Source of the DNA: Loktanella sp. M215
Lineage (GTDB): Bacteria > Pseudomonadota > Alphaproteobacteria > Rhodobacterales > Rhodobacteraceae
DNA: 64,000 nucleotides
Reading direction: 5' to 3'
Assembly (NCBI RefSeq): GCF_021735925.1
Contig: NZ_WMEA01000005.1
Location: 114,869 to 178,868, forward strand
Shown here: in pieces, positions 51,847-61,329 of the stretch
Layout of the letters: each line of letters starts with the position of its first letter
Numbering within the stretch: the stretch's first letter is position 1
The notes under the pieces: generated by a model
What the model saw: only the letters and a program-made list of their open reading frames with translations
The model's database searches: none
What the model was told of the DNA's origin: nothing
Translations under genes and position numbers: made by a program

Positions 51847-52320
51847 GTGCCAGTCCTGAACACACGAAAAGCAGGGTTGATGGCGCTGTGCACGGCTTTG
51901 GTTACCGACCAAGTCTCGAAAACCATCGTGGCGATGAATGCTGATCGCCTCTCGGATGGCCTGCCGTTGCTCCCGGGGTTCAACCTGACATTTCTGCGAA
52001 ATGATGGCGTTACATTCGGTCTGCTTGGCGATGTGCCATGGTGGGCGCTGGCACTTGTTGGCGTTGCCGTCTGCGGTCTGATTACAATGATGATGTGGCG
52101 CTCCACGCGGCGCATTGAGGCAATGGCTTACGGGCTGATTGTCGGAGGCGCACTCGGCAACATCATTGACCGGCTTCGGTTCGGGGCGGTTACGGATTTT
52201 CTGGATTTCTATGTTGGCAACACCCATTGGCCAGCGTTCAACATCGCTGATGTTGCGATCGTGACAGGTGTCGCCCTTTTGTTTGTGCCGGAGACATCTT
52301 CCAGATTGTCGAAGGAGTGA
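51847..52320 (+). CDS. lspA: Signal peptidase II, second copy
   Basis: A 157-aa signal peptidase II with GTG start and a good ribosome site (GGGAGGT). Catalytic Asp regions are GGALGNIIDRLRFGAVTDFLDF and WPAFNIADVAIVTG; four membrane helices are visible. It differs clearly from the copy at 39289-39798. It lies beside a lipoprotein gene and copper genes, consistent with metal-locus lspA copies. Confidence 0.92.
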   Translation: MPVLNTRKAGLMALCTALVTDQVSKTIVAMNADRLSDGLPLLPGFNLTFLRNDGVTFGLLGDVPWWALALVGVAVCGLITMMMWRSTRRIEAMAYGLIVGGALGNIIDRLRFGAVTDFLDFYVGNTHWPAFNIADVAIVTGVALLFVPETSSRLSKE

Positions 52321-52620
52321 TAATACGCCGCATGAGCGTTGACGCGACATTTAAAATGATATGATGGGGCTGCAAGTACTCAAGGCACTTGCTGACACTG
52401 CTCCTGTTCATTTTTTGTTCCACTCCCGGACGCGCGCTGTTTCGGTGAACGAAAACTCTCAGGGCGGGACCACATTATCCGCGCGGCAGAAAATCTGACC
52501 CTATTTTATGACAGCGCAGGTGATTATGTTTCAAAACGCGATCAGGGCATTGGCGCGGCACATCTGAGTTCAGCACAACGTGTCTTGTCGCATCGCCAGG
52601 TTTCCCCCATAGGATGCTTC
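52321..52620. other. Intergenic region before the CopL-like gene
   Basis: About 300 bases between the lspA stop and the CopL-like gene. No gene is supported. It should hold the promoter of the rightward copper efflux genes. No convincing operator was identified. Confidence 0.4.
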
Positions 52621-52950
52621 ATGTGGCAAAATCTGCGCCTTTTCCTGTTGGTACTGATGATCGGCCTGGGCTTGGCGCAGTCCAGTCAGGCGTCGATTTC
52701 AGCTGACAGTGCGTCTCATATGATGGCGATGCAGGAAGACTGCTGCCCTGACGACTGCCCGGACATGCCGGAGTGCAACGCGATCTGCGTCTCTTCAATA
52801 CAGTGTCGTGCCATGCCATACGTGGCAGGGCCGACCCTTGCGCTTTCGCAAAGCCATCTGTTGTCAGAGCCTGCCAGGTTCCGGCCGGTAAGGCAGAACG
52901 ATCGCCAGCAGTATGCCATGGAAGGCTTGCGTAAACCGCCAAAGATTTGA
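52621..52950 (+). CDS. Secreted Cys/Met-rich small protein, CopL-like
   Basis: A 109-aa protein with a signal peptide (LRLFLLVLMIGLGLAQSSQA), then a Met/Cys/Asp-rich block (HMMAMQEDCCPDDCPDMPEC) suited to metal binding, and a Pro-basic end (GLRKPPKI). Its layout resembles CopL-type proteins that precede copper efflux operons. The gene stands upstream of the FixH/YtkA-like, cusB and cusA genes. Compare 1170-1580, which has the same plan but different sequence. Confidence 0.65.
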   Translation: MWQNLRLFLLVLMIGLGLAQSSQASISADSASHMMAMQEDCCPDDCPDMPECNAICVSSIQCRAMPYVAGPTLALSQSHLLSEPARFRPVRQNDRQQYAMEGLRKPPKI

Positions 52951-53176
52951 TGGGACGGATGCTTCACGCACCCTGAACCTGCGCTTTTTCGTATTGTCAT
53001 GACCAGTTCCGGTCGCGATGCAAAAGCGTGCCACCGCTGCCCGTCAAGACAGGCCTTTCATGCCCCATTTCATCTTCCGCATCCTTGCGGCCCTTGTGGT
53101 TTCGACCCCGTTGTCCGTGCCGATGGCACAGGCTGCCGCATCCGATTACAGCCTCGTTCTTGTCGAGACGACTTAC

Positions 53177-53185
53177 CCGTTCGGT
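53177..53185 (+). repeat. Left copy of the 9-base target duplication (CCGTTCGGT)
   Basis: CCGTTCGGT stands immediately before the left end of the IS256 element and again immediately after its right end at 54563-54571. A 9-base duplication fits IS256 insertion and marks the exact ends. Confidence 0.85.
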
Positions 53186-54562
53186 GAGGTACGCGCGAAA
53201 GTTGGTGATGCCCTGAGGGGCGGCATATCAAGGCGGTGTCGAGTCGCCGTCAATTCTCTGGTGAGAAAGGGATATGCCACATGTCAGAGACTACCATCAC
53301 TCAACTGTCCGATCCATCGGGTTTTACATCTGACCCGTTCACTGACGTCCTGCGCGATGGAGCGCGCAAGCTGATCGAACAGGCGATCCACGCGGAACTG
53401 GCCGCGCTCATGAGCGCCTTTTCCGGGGAGAAACTCGAAGATGGGCGGGCGCGCCTAGTGCGCCACGGTCACTTACCGGAACGCGAGGTGATGACCGGCA
53501 TTGGTCCAGTGCCCGTGAAGGTGCCGCGCGTGCGGGATCGGGGCGTAGGCGAAGACAAGGTCACCTTCACGCCCAGCATCCTGCCGCGGTATCTGCGTAA
53601 GGCAAAGTCGGTCGAGGATCTGCTGCCGTGGCTTTACCTCAAGGGCGTGTCCACGGGCGACTTCACCGAGGCGCTGGGGGGCGCTGCTTGGCCCGAATGC
53701 CAAGGGCCTGTCTGCCAAGACCGTCACGCGGCTGAAGGCCGACTGGTGGAAAGACTACGAGGCCTGGCAGAAACGCGATCTCGGCAACCGGCGTTTTCTC
53801 TACATCTGGGCGGACGGGGTCTACTTCAAACCGCGCATGGCCGAGGAAAAACAATGTGTTCTGGTGATCATCGGGGCGGACGAATACGGCCGCAAAGAGC
53901 TGCTGGCGATGACCGATGGCTTCCGCGAAAGCACCCAGAGCTGGCGCGAGGTGCTGCTCGATCTCAAGCGCCGTGGCCTGAAACAGGACCCCAAATTGGC
54001 TGTTGGCGACGGCGCCCTGGGGTTCTGGACGGCCCTGCGCGAGGTATTCGCGACGACGCGGGAGCAGCGTTGCTGGGTCCACAAGACCATGAACGTGCTG
54101 AACGCGCTCCCGAACTCCATCCAAGCCAAGGCGAAGGCGCATCTGCACGATATCTGGCAGGCCGCGACGAAAGCCGAAGCCAACGCCGCCTTCGATTTCT
54201 TCGTCGAAACCTATGGCGTGAAATGGGATAAGGCGGTGGCCAAGCTGGTCAAGGACAGGGACGCGCTTCTGACCTTCTACGACTTCCCGGCGGAACACTG
54301 GAAACACATCCGGACGTCAAACCCGATCGAGAGCACCTTCGCCACCGTCCGGCATCGCACGAAACGCACCAAGGGATGCCTGAGCCGAAAGACCGGTTTG
54401 GCCATGGCCTTCAAGCTGATGATGTCAGCGCAAAAGAAATGGCGCAAACTCGACGGCCAAAACCGCCTACCTGAGATCGTCCAAGGGATTGAGTTCCGAG
54501 ACGGTATCCGTCACCTTCAAACCGCCGCCTGATCAAGCGTCACCAACTTTTGCCCATATCTC
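53186..54562 (+). mobile_element. IS256-family insertion sequence, 1377 bp
   Basis: The ends are imperfect inverted repeats starting GAGGTACGCGCGAAAGTTGG (left) and GAGATATGGGCAAAAGTTGG (right, minus strand), 21 of 26 positions alike, flanked by CCGTTCGGT duplications. The element holds one transposase gene with a one-base frameshift. It has split a FixH/YtkA-like gene. Confidence 0.92.
53281..54532 (+). pseudogene. IS256-family transposase with a one-base frameshift
   Basis: Reads as a normal 416-aa Mutator/IS256 transposase if one G is removed from the G6 run at 53676-53681. The N-terminal part ends EALG; the C-terminal part resumes ALLGPNAKGLSAKTV. DDE residues are in YIWADGVYFKPR, AVGDGALGFWTAL and SNPIESTFATVRHRT. 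IS256 transposases are not known to need frameshifting, so this copy is inactive or the base is a read error. Confidence 0.85.
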
Positions 54563-54571
54563 CCGTTCGGT
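54563..54571 (+). repeat. Right copy of the 9-base target duplication (CCGTTCGGT)
   Basis: Identical to 53177-53185; follows the right end of the IS256 element and restores the reading frame of the split gene. Confidence 0.85.
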
Positions 54572-54840
54572 GCTGGTGCGCTCCTCGATCTACGCCTGAC
54601 CGACATGCGCACCGATACGCCGGTTGACAGTGCCGTCATCTTTGCCACTCGTCTGGATATGGAGCCGGACGGGATGGAGACGATGACAACCCCGGTGGTG
54701 GCTGTGCCAACCGGAGAGCCGAGTCAGTATCGCTTTTCCGCGGATCTGACGATGGATGGCAACTGGCGGTTTTCGGTCGCGGCCAAGGTGCAGGGCGAAG
54801 CGGAAACAGTGCAGGCGCAGATCGTGATCGAGGTGCAGCC

Positions 54841-56277
54841 ATGAGCGTCCTCGGAAAGGTCGTGCTGATTGGCATTGTCGGCGGAGCGGCGGGGTGGGCC
54901 GGTCTTGAGGCCGGCGACAGGGGCTGGACACCGGCGACACTTGCGGACGGGGTAAGGACGCAGGTCGCTGCCGTGACGGGAACAAAAGCCGAAGCGATGA
55001 CTGCCGCGGCCCCGGAGGCGTCAGGTCCTGTCATCTACTACCGCCACCCGGACGGTGTGGCGGACTGGTCTGCCAAGCCTGCAACGACGCCCGATGGCCG
55101 GTCCTTTATACCGGTCTTCGCCAGCGAGGATGTATCCTTCGATCCAGCGGTAGCCGAAACGGTTGCGGCGGATGGCGGCGAGCGCACCGTCCTTTACTAT
55201 CGACACCCCATGGGTCTGCCAGACACGTCACCCGTGCCGAAACTGGACTCGATGGGCATGGATTACCTTCCTGTCTTCGCCGACGAGGCAAGCGACGCCG
55301 GAACGGTCACCGTCTCACCGGGAAAACTGCAGCGTACCGGTGTGCGCACGACACTCGCGGCGCTGGCCCCCATGGCCACGACCATTCGCGCACCGGGCAT
55401 CGTAGCGCTGGATGATCGCAGGGTCAGTGTCATCGCATTACGCGCCGATGCCTTTATTGAAACCGTGGAGGATGTGACGACTGGATCGCATGTCGTCGCG
55501 GGTGCACCGCTGGCGACGCTCTATTCGCCCGATGTGGCCGCCGCTGCAGCGCTTTATGTATCGGACCTGCGCAACGGGGAGGCACGCGCCGACGGCAGCC
55601 GCCAGCGACTGGCCAACCTGGGGGTGCCCGCTATCGTGATCGACCAGATTGCGGCAGACCGGCGCGCACCGGTGAGCATTCCTCTGACGGCCCCGCGATC
55701 TGGCGTCGTGCTGGAAAGGATGGCTGTCGAAGGCATGATGTCCGGTGCGGGCGAGACGCTGTTTCGGATCGCCGATACATCCATGGTCTGGATCATGGCC
55801 GATGTCCCTGAACGTGCGGTGATGGGGCTGACCCGCGGCGATGCGGCGACGATCACCTTTCCAGGCCTGCAAGGGGAAACCTTTGTCGGCGTCGTCGACG
55901 AGATCTACCCACAGGTGGATATGCAGACCCGGACGGCGCGGGTCCGTATCGATTTGGCCAACCCGGACGGACGGCTGTTGGTGAACTTGTTTGCAGACGT
56001 AGCACTGGCAAGCGGCGACGGGACACCCGTGGTGCAGGTGCCGGAAACGGCGGTGATCGACACCGGTGACAGACAAGTGGTGATACGCGATCTTGGCGAT
56101 GGCAAGTTTGCACCGCAGGATGTCGTCGTGGGCCGGCAGAACGCCGGGATGATCGAGGTCCAGGACGGCATCGCGGCCGGTGACCGCGTCGTGACCACCT
56201 CGACGTTTCTGATCGACGCGGAAAGCAATCTGAATGCAGCGCTCGCGGCATTGACCGCACCGGAGGCGGACCAATGA
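54841..56277 (+). CDS. cusB: RND efflux periplasmic adaptor, CusB-like
   Basis: A 478-aa membrane-fusion protein of heavy-metal RND pumps. The N-terminus has an anchor, then two heavy-metal-binding-type repeats ([17 protein letters not shown] and [29 protein letters not shown]), followed by the hairpin, lipoyl and beta-barrel domains ([40 protein letters not shown]). It would link the inner-membrane pump and an outer-membrane channel to expel copper or silver. Its start overlaps the split upstream gene, and cusA overlaps its stop by 4 bases. No defect seen. Confidence 0.9.
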   Translation: MSVLGKVVLIGIVGGAAGWAGLEAGDRGWTPATLADGVRTQVAAVTGTKAEAMTAAAPEASGPVIYYRHPDGVADWSAKPATTPDGRSFIPVFASEDVSFDPAVAETVAADGGERTVLYYRHPMGLPDTSPVPKLDSMGMDYLPVFADEASDAGTVTVSPGKLQRTGVRTTLAALAPMATTIRAPGIVALDDRRVSVIALRADAFIETVEDVTTGSHVVAGAPLATLYSPDVAAAAALYVSDLRNGEARADGSRQRLANLGVPAIVIDQIAADRRAPVSIPLTAPRSGVVLERMAVEGMMSGAGETLFRIADTSMVWIMADVPERAVMGLTRGDAATITFPGLQGETFVGVVDEIYPQVDMQTRTARVRIDLANPDGRLLVNLFADVALASGDGTPVVQVPETAVIDTGDRQVVIRDLGDGKFAPQDVVVGRQNAGMIEVQDGIAAGDRVVTTSTFLIDAESNLNAALAALTAPEADQ

Positions 56278-59200
56278 TCGGCCGCATCATCGCCCGGTCG
56301 GCCCGCAATCTGGTCCTCGTATTCTTTGCCACCGCACTGATCGTGGCCGCCGGCGTCTGGTCGCTCCGGTCCCTGCCCATCGACGCCATTCCTGATCTGT
56401 CAGATGTACAGGTCATCGTTCTGACGGATTATCCGGGGCAGGCCCCGCAGGTGGTCGAAGATCAGGTCACCTATCCGCTTACGTCGGCCATGCTCACGGT
56501 GCCGCGGTCCCGCGTCGTGCGGGGGTTCTCGTTCTTTGGTATTTCCTTTGTCTACATCATCTTTGAGGATGGCGTGGATCCTTACTGGGCGCGCAGCCGT
56601 GTGCTGGAATATCTGAACGCTGCAGCGGCCCGCCTCCCCTGACGGGGTGACGCCCGCCTTAGGGCCCGACGCCACCGGGGTGGGATGGGTCTACCAATAC
56701 GCGATCACTGGGGAAAACCTGTCGCTCGCCGAATTGCGGTCGCTGCAGGACTGGGTCGTCCGCTACGGTGCCAGCCGGGCCGACGGCGTGTCAGAGGTGG
56801 CCAGCGTCGGTGGTTTCGTCAAACAATACTCCGTAACGGTCGATCCGGTGCGGATGCGCGCACAGGGGGTCACCCTCTCGGATATCGGGAGCGCTATCGC
56901 CTCGAGCAACATGGACACAGGCGGTCGGACGGTGGAGTTGTCCGAATTCGAGTTCATGGTGCGCGGACGGGGCTATCTGTCTGGCACAGAGGATATCGGT
57001 AATATCACCTTGCGAAGCGTCGCGGGGGTGCCGATCAGCCTGAAGAATGTGGCCCGCGTCGAAATCGTGCCCAACGAACGCCGTGGCATCGCCGAGCTGA
57101 ACGGCGACGGAGAGGTCGCCAGCGGCATTGTCCTGCAGCGGGTGGGTGCGAATGCGCTGGATGTGATCGACAATGCCAAGGCTGAACTGGACACCGTGGC
57201 CCAAAGCCTACCGGACGGTGTTGAGATCGTGCCGGTTTACGATCGGTCCGAGTTGATCCTGTCGGCGTTCAAAACGCTCAAGACCACGTTGCTGGAGGAA
57301 AGCCTTGTCGTGGCGGGGGGTGACGATCCTGTTCCTGCTGCACGTCCGCTCAGCGCTGGTTGCCATCATCATGTTGCCCGTCGGGCTGCTCATGGCCTTC
57401 ACGGCGATGAAGTTTCTCGGGATCGGGGGGAACATCATGAGCCTTGGCGGTATCGCCATCGCCATCGGTGCCATGATCGACGCCGCCATCGTGATGATCG
57501 AGAACGCGCACAAGCATCTGGAACGCGCAGATCCCGACACGCCACGCCTCGAAGTGCTGATCGAGGCCGCGACGGAAGTCGGTCCGGCTCTGTTCTTCAG
57601 CCTGCTGATCATCACCGTGTCGTTCCTGCCGATCTTTGCGCTGGAGGGCGGGAGGGACGCATGTTCGGACCGTTGGCCTACACCAAGACATTTTCCATGG
57701 CGGCAGCGGCGTTCCTGTCGGTCACGCTGGTGCCTGCACTCATGGTGGTTTTTGTGCGGGGGCGGATCATACCGGAACACAGGAACCCAGTGAACCGGGC
57801 GCTGATTGCCGTCTACCGCCCGATCATCCGTGCCGTGCTGAAGGCAAAGACGCTAACGATCATCGTGGCGCTGGCAGCACTGGCCGTCACCATTTGGCCA
57901 GCGCGGCAACTGGGGTCGGAATTCATGCCGGTCCTCAACGAGGGCACCTTGATGTACATGCCGACCACTTTGCCGGGACTGTCAGTGACAAAGGCAGCTG
58001 AACTGATGCAGACCCAGGACCGCATCATCAAGTCCTTCCCGGAAGTCTTGTCCGTCTTCGGCAAGGCAGGCCGCGCCCTGACGGCCACCGATCCTGCACC
58101 GACGGAGATGTTCGAGACGATCATCCAGCTCCGCCCCGAGGCAGAATGGCGCCCCGGCGTGACGACCGAAAGCCTGCGGCAGGAGATGGATGCCGCACTG
58201 CAGTTTCCCGGCGTCTCCAACGCCTGGACCATGCCGATCCGCGCCCGGATCGACATGCTGTCGACGGGCATCCGGACACCTGTCGGTATCAAGGTGTTTG
58301 GCACCAGCCTGACGGAGATGGAAAAGGTCGCCCGTGAGGTCGAGGCGGTCGTGCGCACCGTTCCGGGCACGACCAGTGCCTACGCCGAACGTGTGATCGG
58401 AGGCTACTATCTCGACATCACGCCGGACCGCGCGGCTCTGGGGCGATACGGCCTGTCGGTTCAGGACGTCCGAGGAGGTGATCGGCATGGCGCTTGGTGC
58501 CAAGGCGATCACGCAGACCGTCGAGGGACGCGAGCGCTATGACGTCGCCGTCCGATATCCGGCAGCACTGCGGTCGGACCCCGACGCGATCGCACGCGAA
58601 GTGCAGGTTGCATTGCCGGGCGGCGGCACGGTGCCCTTGGGTGATGTGGCCAAGATCGAACGCACACGCGGCGCCACCTCGATCCGCACGGAAAACGGCC
58701 AGTTGGCGGTCTATATTTTCGTCGACATCGCCGGCCGCGATCTGGGTGGCTACGTGGCCGACGCGCAGGCGGCGGTCGCGGCGTCCGTGACGCTTCCACC
58801 GGGTTATTCACTGGGCTGGAGCGGTCAGTTTGAGTACCTTGAGCGCGCCAAGGCGCGACTGGCGACAGTCGTACCGCTGACCTTGGCAGTGATCTTCCTG
58901 CTCCTCTACCTGAACTTCCGACGTTTGACCGAAACCCTGATCGTCATGCTGTCGCTGCCCTTCGCCCTTGTCGGTGGTATCTGGCTGATGTGGTTCATGG
59001 GCTTCAACATGTCGGTCGCCGTAGCCGTCGGGTTCATCGCACTGGCTGGTGTCGCAGCAGAAACCGGGGTCATCATGCTCATCTACCTCGATCATGCACT
59101 TATTGAAGCGCGTGTTCGCGTAGGTGGCCGCGATCTGACCCGCGACGAACTTTATGCCGCCATCATGGTCGGCGCGGTGGACCGTGTCCGTCCCAAGATG

Positions 59201-59425
59201 ATGACCGTTGTCGCAATCATGGCGGGCCTGATGCCGATCCTCTGGGCTCATGGCACCGGTTCGGAAATCATGCAGCGTATTGCCGTGCCGATGATTGGGG
59301 GAATGGTTTCATCGACGCTACTGACCCTGATCGTCATTCCGGCGGTATATGGCATCATCAAGGGATGGAGACTCGAGACAGTGAGCGAGGCTTCGCCTCA
59401 GACGACAGAGCAACCGGCAGAATGA
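56274..59425 (+). pseudogene. cusA: CusA-like RND copper/silver efflux pump, four frameshifts
   Basis: The reading frame of a complete heavy-metal RND transporter (about 1050 aa; begins [18 protein letters not shown], ends near residue SEASPQTTEQPAE) is present but broken by four single-base changes: an extra T at 56640, an extra G in the G6 run 57315-57320, a missing base near 57650, and an extra G at 58472. Each correction restores the conserved sequence, such as [19 protein letters not shown] and VQDVQEVIGMALGAKA. As written, the pump cannot be made. Decay or read error cannot be told apart. Confidence 0.85.
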
Positions 59426-59592
59426 CACCCGTGGGACGGGAAAAATGCCCCGGATATCGAACGCGATTTCGAGGTCAACTCTGGACGAAGGATGGATAGG
59501 GACTGCATCTGATCTCGACATCACCGCAACACGTCCATCCGCGTGATGGGCTCCGGCCACTATGAGCCGCATACAAAAAGGGAAAACGGAAC

Positions 59593-60472
59593 ATGAAAGA
59601 TTGCGTTATCATTGGTGGCGGTCCGGCGGGTCTGACCGCCGCACTTTACCTCGCGCGATTTCTGCACAGCGTCACGGTATTTGATGCGCGCGGGGGCCGG
59701 GCCAGAATGATCCCGAAGACGCATAACTTTGCACCTTTTCCTGACGGCATTTCCGGGCCCGACCTTCTGGACCGGATGCAATCGCATGCCGAGCGTTACG
59801 GTGCCGTCATCGAGACCTGTACCGTTGAAGCCGTCGAAAGGCAGGATGATGGCTTTTGCGTCACGACTGACCGGGGGAGTGAGACTGCAAGATATGTCAT
59901 ATTTGCAGCGGGCGTTGTGAACCACAGGCCACCCCCTGCCCGACCCCGTTCATGATCGCGGCGTGGCTAGAGGATTGATCCGTTATTGCCCGGTCTGTGA
60001 TGCGTACGAGGTCCGCGATAAACGCATCGCGGTTCTGGGAAGTGGCACACACGGTCTCGCAGAGGCTCGCTTCATCCGTGACTATTCATCCACGGTCACA
60101 CTCATTCGGCCGACTGGAGACCGTCCTCTTTCGGCGGACAAAATTCATGTCCCGGATTCACCGATGAGCAGCCTGTCGCTGTCGGAGTCGGAGGTCATCG
60201 TCACGCTGGAAGACAGCACCGTCGCGCATTTTGACACGCTCTACGTCGCTCTTGGTACATCCGCCTGTTCCAAGCTCGCGGAAACACTGGGCGCGCCACT
60301 CACTAAAGATGGGTGCATTGTGACTGATGTCCAACGTAAAACCAGCATCGACGGGGTCTATGCGATCGGTGACATCACCGACGGGCTCGATCAGATCGCG
60401 CACGCGATGGGTCAGGCCGCCATCGCGGCCACGGCAATTCACAATGACATGTCGGAAAAGGATCAACTTTGA
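59593..60472 (+). pseudogene. Thioredoxin reductase-like NAD(P)/FAD oxidoreductase, one frameshift
   Basis: A 292-aa FAD oxidoreductase of the thioredoxin-reductase-like group when one C is removed from the C5 run at 59932-59936. The FAD motif is VIIGGGPAGLTAALYLAR (start), the redox pair CPVC is in RYCPVCDAYEVRDK, the NAD(P) motif AVLGSGTHGLAEA follows, and YAIGDITDGLDQIAHAMGQA closes the FAD site. The extra C breaks the frame after VVNHRPP. Product not expected as written; otherwise a soluble dithiol or quinone reductase. Confidence 0.8.
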
Positions 60473-60641
60473 TTGGAATCGCAGTCGATTGTTTATCTCT
60501 CGACGGCCCTCCTTGCAACATGAGGGGCTGGCCATTGTGAGCGGCAACTGTGCCCAGGCCAGTACGCGAAGCGGCAAGGTTAAGCGTCGGTGCGCGGTCG
60601 GAACTGCACCTGACAGCAAGGCCCGGGTATCGGTTCGGTTT

Positions 60642-61085
60642 TCAGGAACTATTTTTGACGCCGACGCGGGGCGGGTTTCCTGACATGACCCGGAGCACGT
60701 AGCTGCCTGACGCGGTGATCATCAGAAACCCGACGAAGGCTTCAATGCCACCGATAAACCTCAGATGTCCCAAAGGTGTAATATCGCCACGTCCCAGCGT
60801 GGTGAAGTTTACCAGAGAGAAGTAAAAATAGTCCATCCACGACATCGGCTGATCGGTATCGAAAGAACCGATGTGGCTGATTTTGTCTGCGAACCAGAAC
60901 CCGATCGCAAAGGCACCTGCCTCGAATATGTGCGCCAGAGTGATCGATACGACTGCCAGAGCGAGCCCGCGATAGCAGGGGCATCCCCACTGGATAAGTT
61001 TCATGCTGACCTCCCGAAGGACCAGATAGTGGACCGTCAGCGTTAAAAGTATGAGAGTCGTGCTTATCATTATGGCCGTCAGCAT
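60642..61085 (-). CDS. Two-helix ion-channel-like protein (potassium channel pore family)
   Basis: A 147-aa membrane protein with one to two helices, a pore helix and a final helix, as in bacterial K+ channel subunits. The filter region reads FSLVNFTTLGRGDITPLGH, where the usual TVGYGD is TLGRGD; Arg in the filter is unusual and may alter or abolish K+ selectivity. It is downstream of the ABC half-transporter on the same strand. Full length, no frameshift. Confidence 0.75.
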   Translation of the reverse strand: MLTAIMISTTLILLTLTVHYLVLREVSMKLIQWGCPCYRGLALAVVSITLAHIFEAGAFAIGFWFADKISHIGSFDTDQPMSWMDYFYFSLVNFTTLGRGDITPLGHLRFIGGIEAFVGFLMITASGSYVLRVMSGNPPRVGVKNSS

Positions 61086-61329
61086 TGTTTTCTGATCCCG
61101 TTGTTTCGTGCTGCGACCTCATCAGGGTCTCGCGCTTCACCGATGTCGCCTGGAGTATCGGCGACCCTGTGCTGCGGTACAATCGTGACAATACTCCGGT
61201 TTTGTCGCTCATGTGTACCCTGTGCAGCGTCTGAACTGCCAGATTGTACCCCCGGGCCGGTCAGGCATTGGCCGATGAGGAGGACGCGCGGAAGTCGCCG
61301 GACGTATCGTTCGCGCGATCAGACCGACG

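Larger units (their letters stand above)
53060..54844 (+). pseudogene. FixH/YtkA-like periplasmic protein gene, split by IS256 element
   Basis: The gene is cut after codon 42 and resumes beyond the insertion element. Removing 53186-54571 (element plus one 9-base repeat) rejoins codon 42 (GTYPFG region, ...VETTYPFG) directly in frame with AGALLDLRLTDMRTDTPV, giving a 132-aa secreted protein with signal VVSTPLSVPMAQAAA. The C-terminal part (PSQYRFSADLTMDGNWRFSV) is FixH/YtkA-like, a domain often placed before CusB-type adaptors. Its stop overlaps the cusB ATG. Inactivated by a clean insertion. Confidence 0.8.

Noticed and set aside
53281..54532. Programmed frameshifting in the IS256 transposase
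   Set aside because: IS256 family elements normally carry one frame; the G6 run fits a simple one-base insertion, and nearby genes show the same defect.
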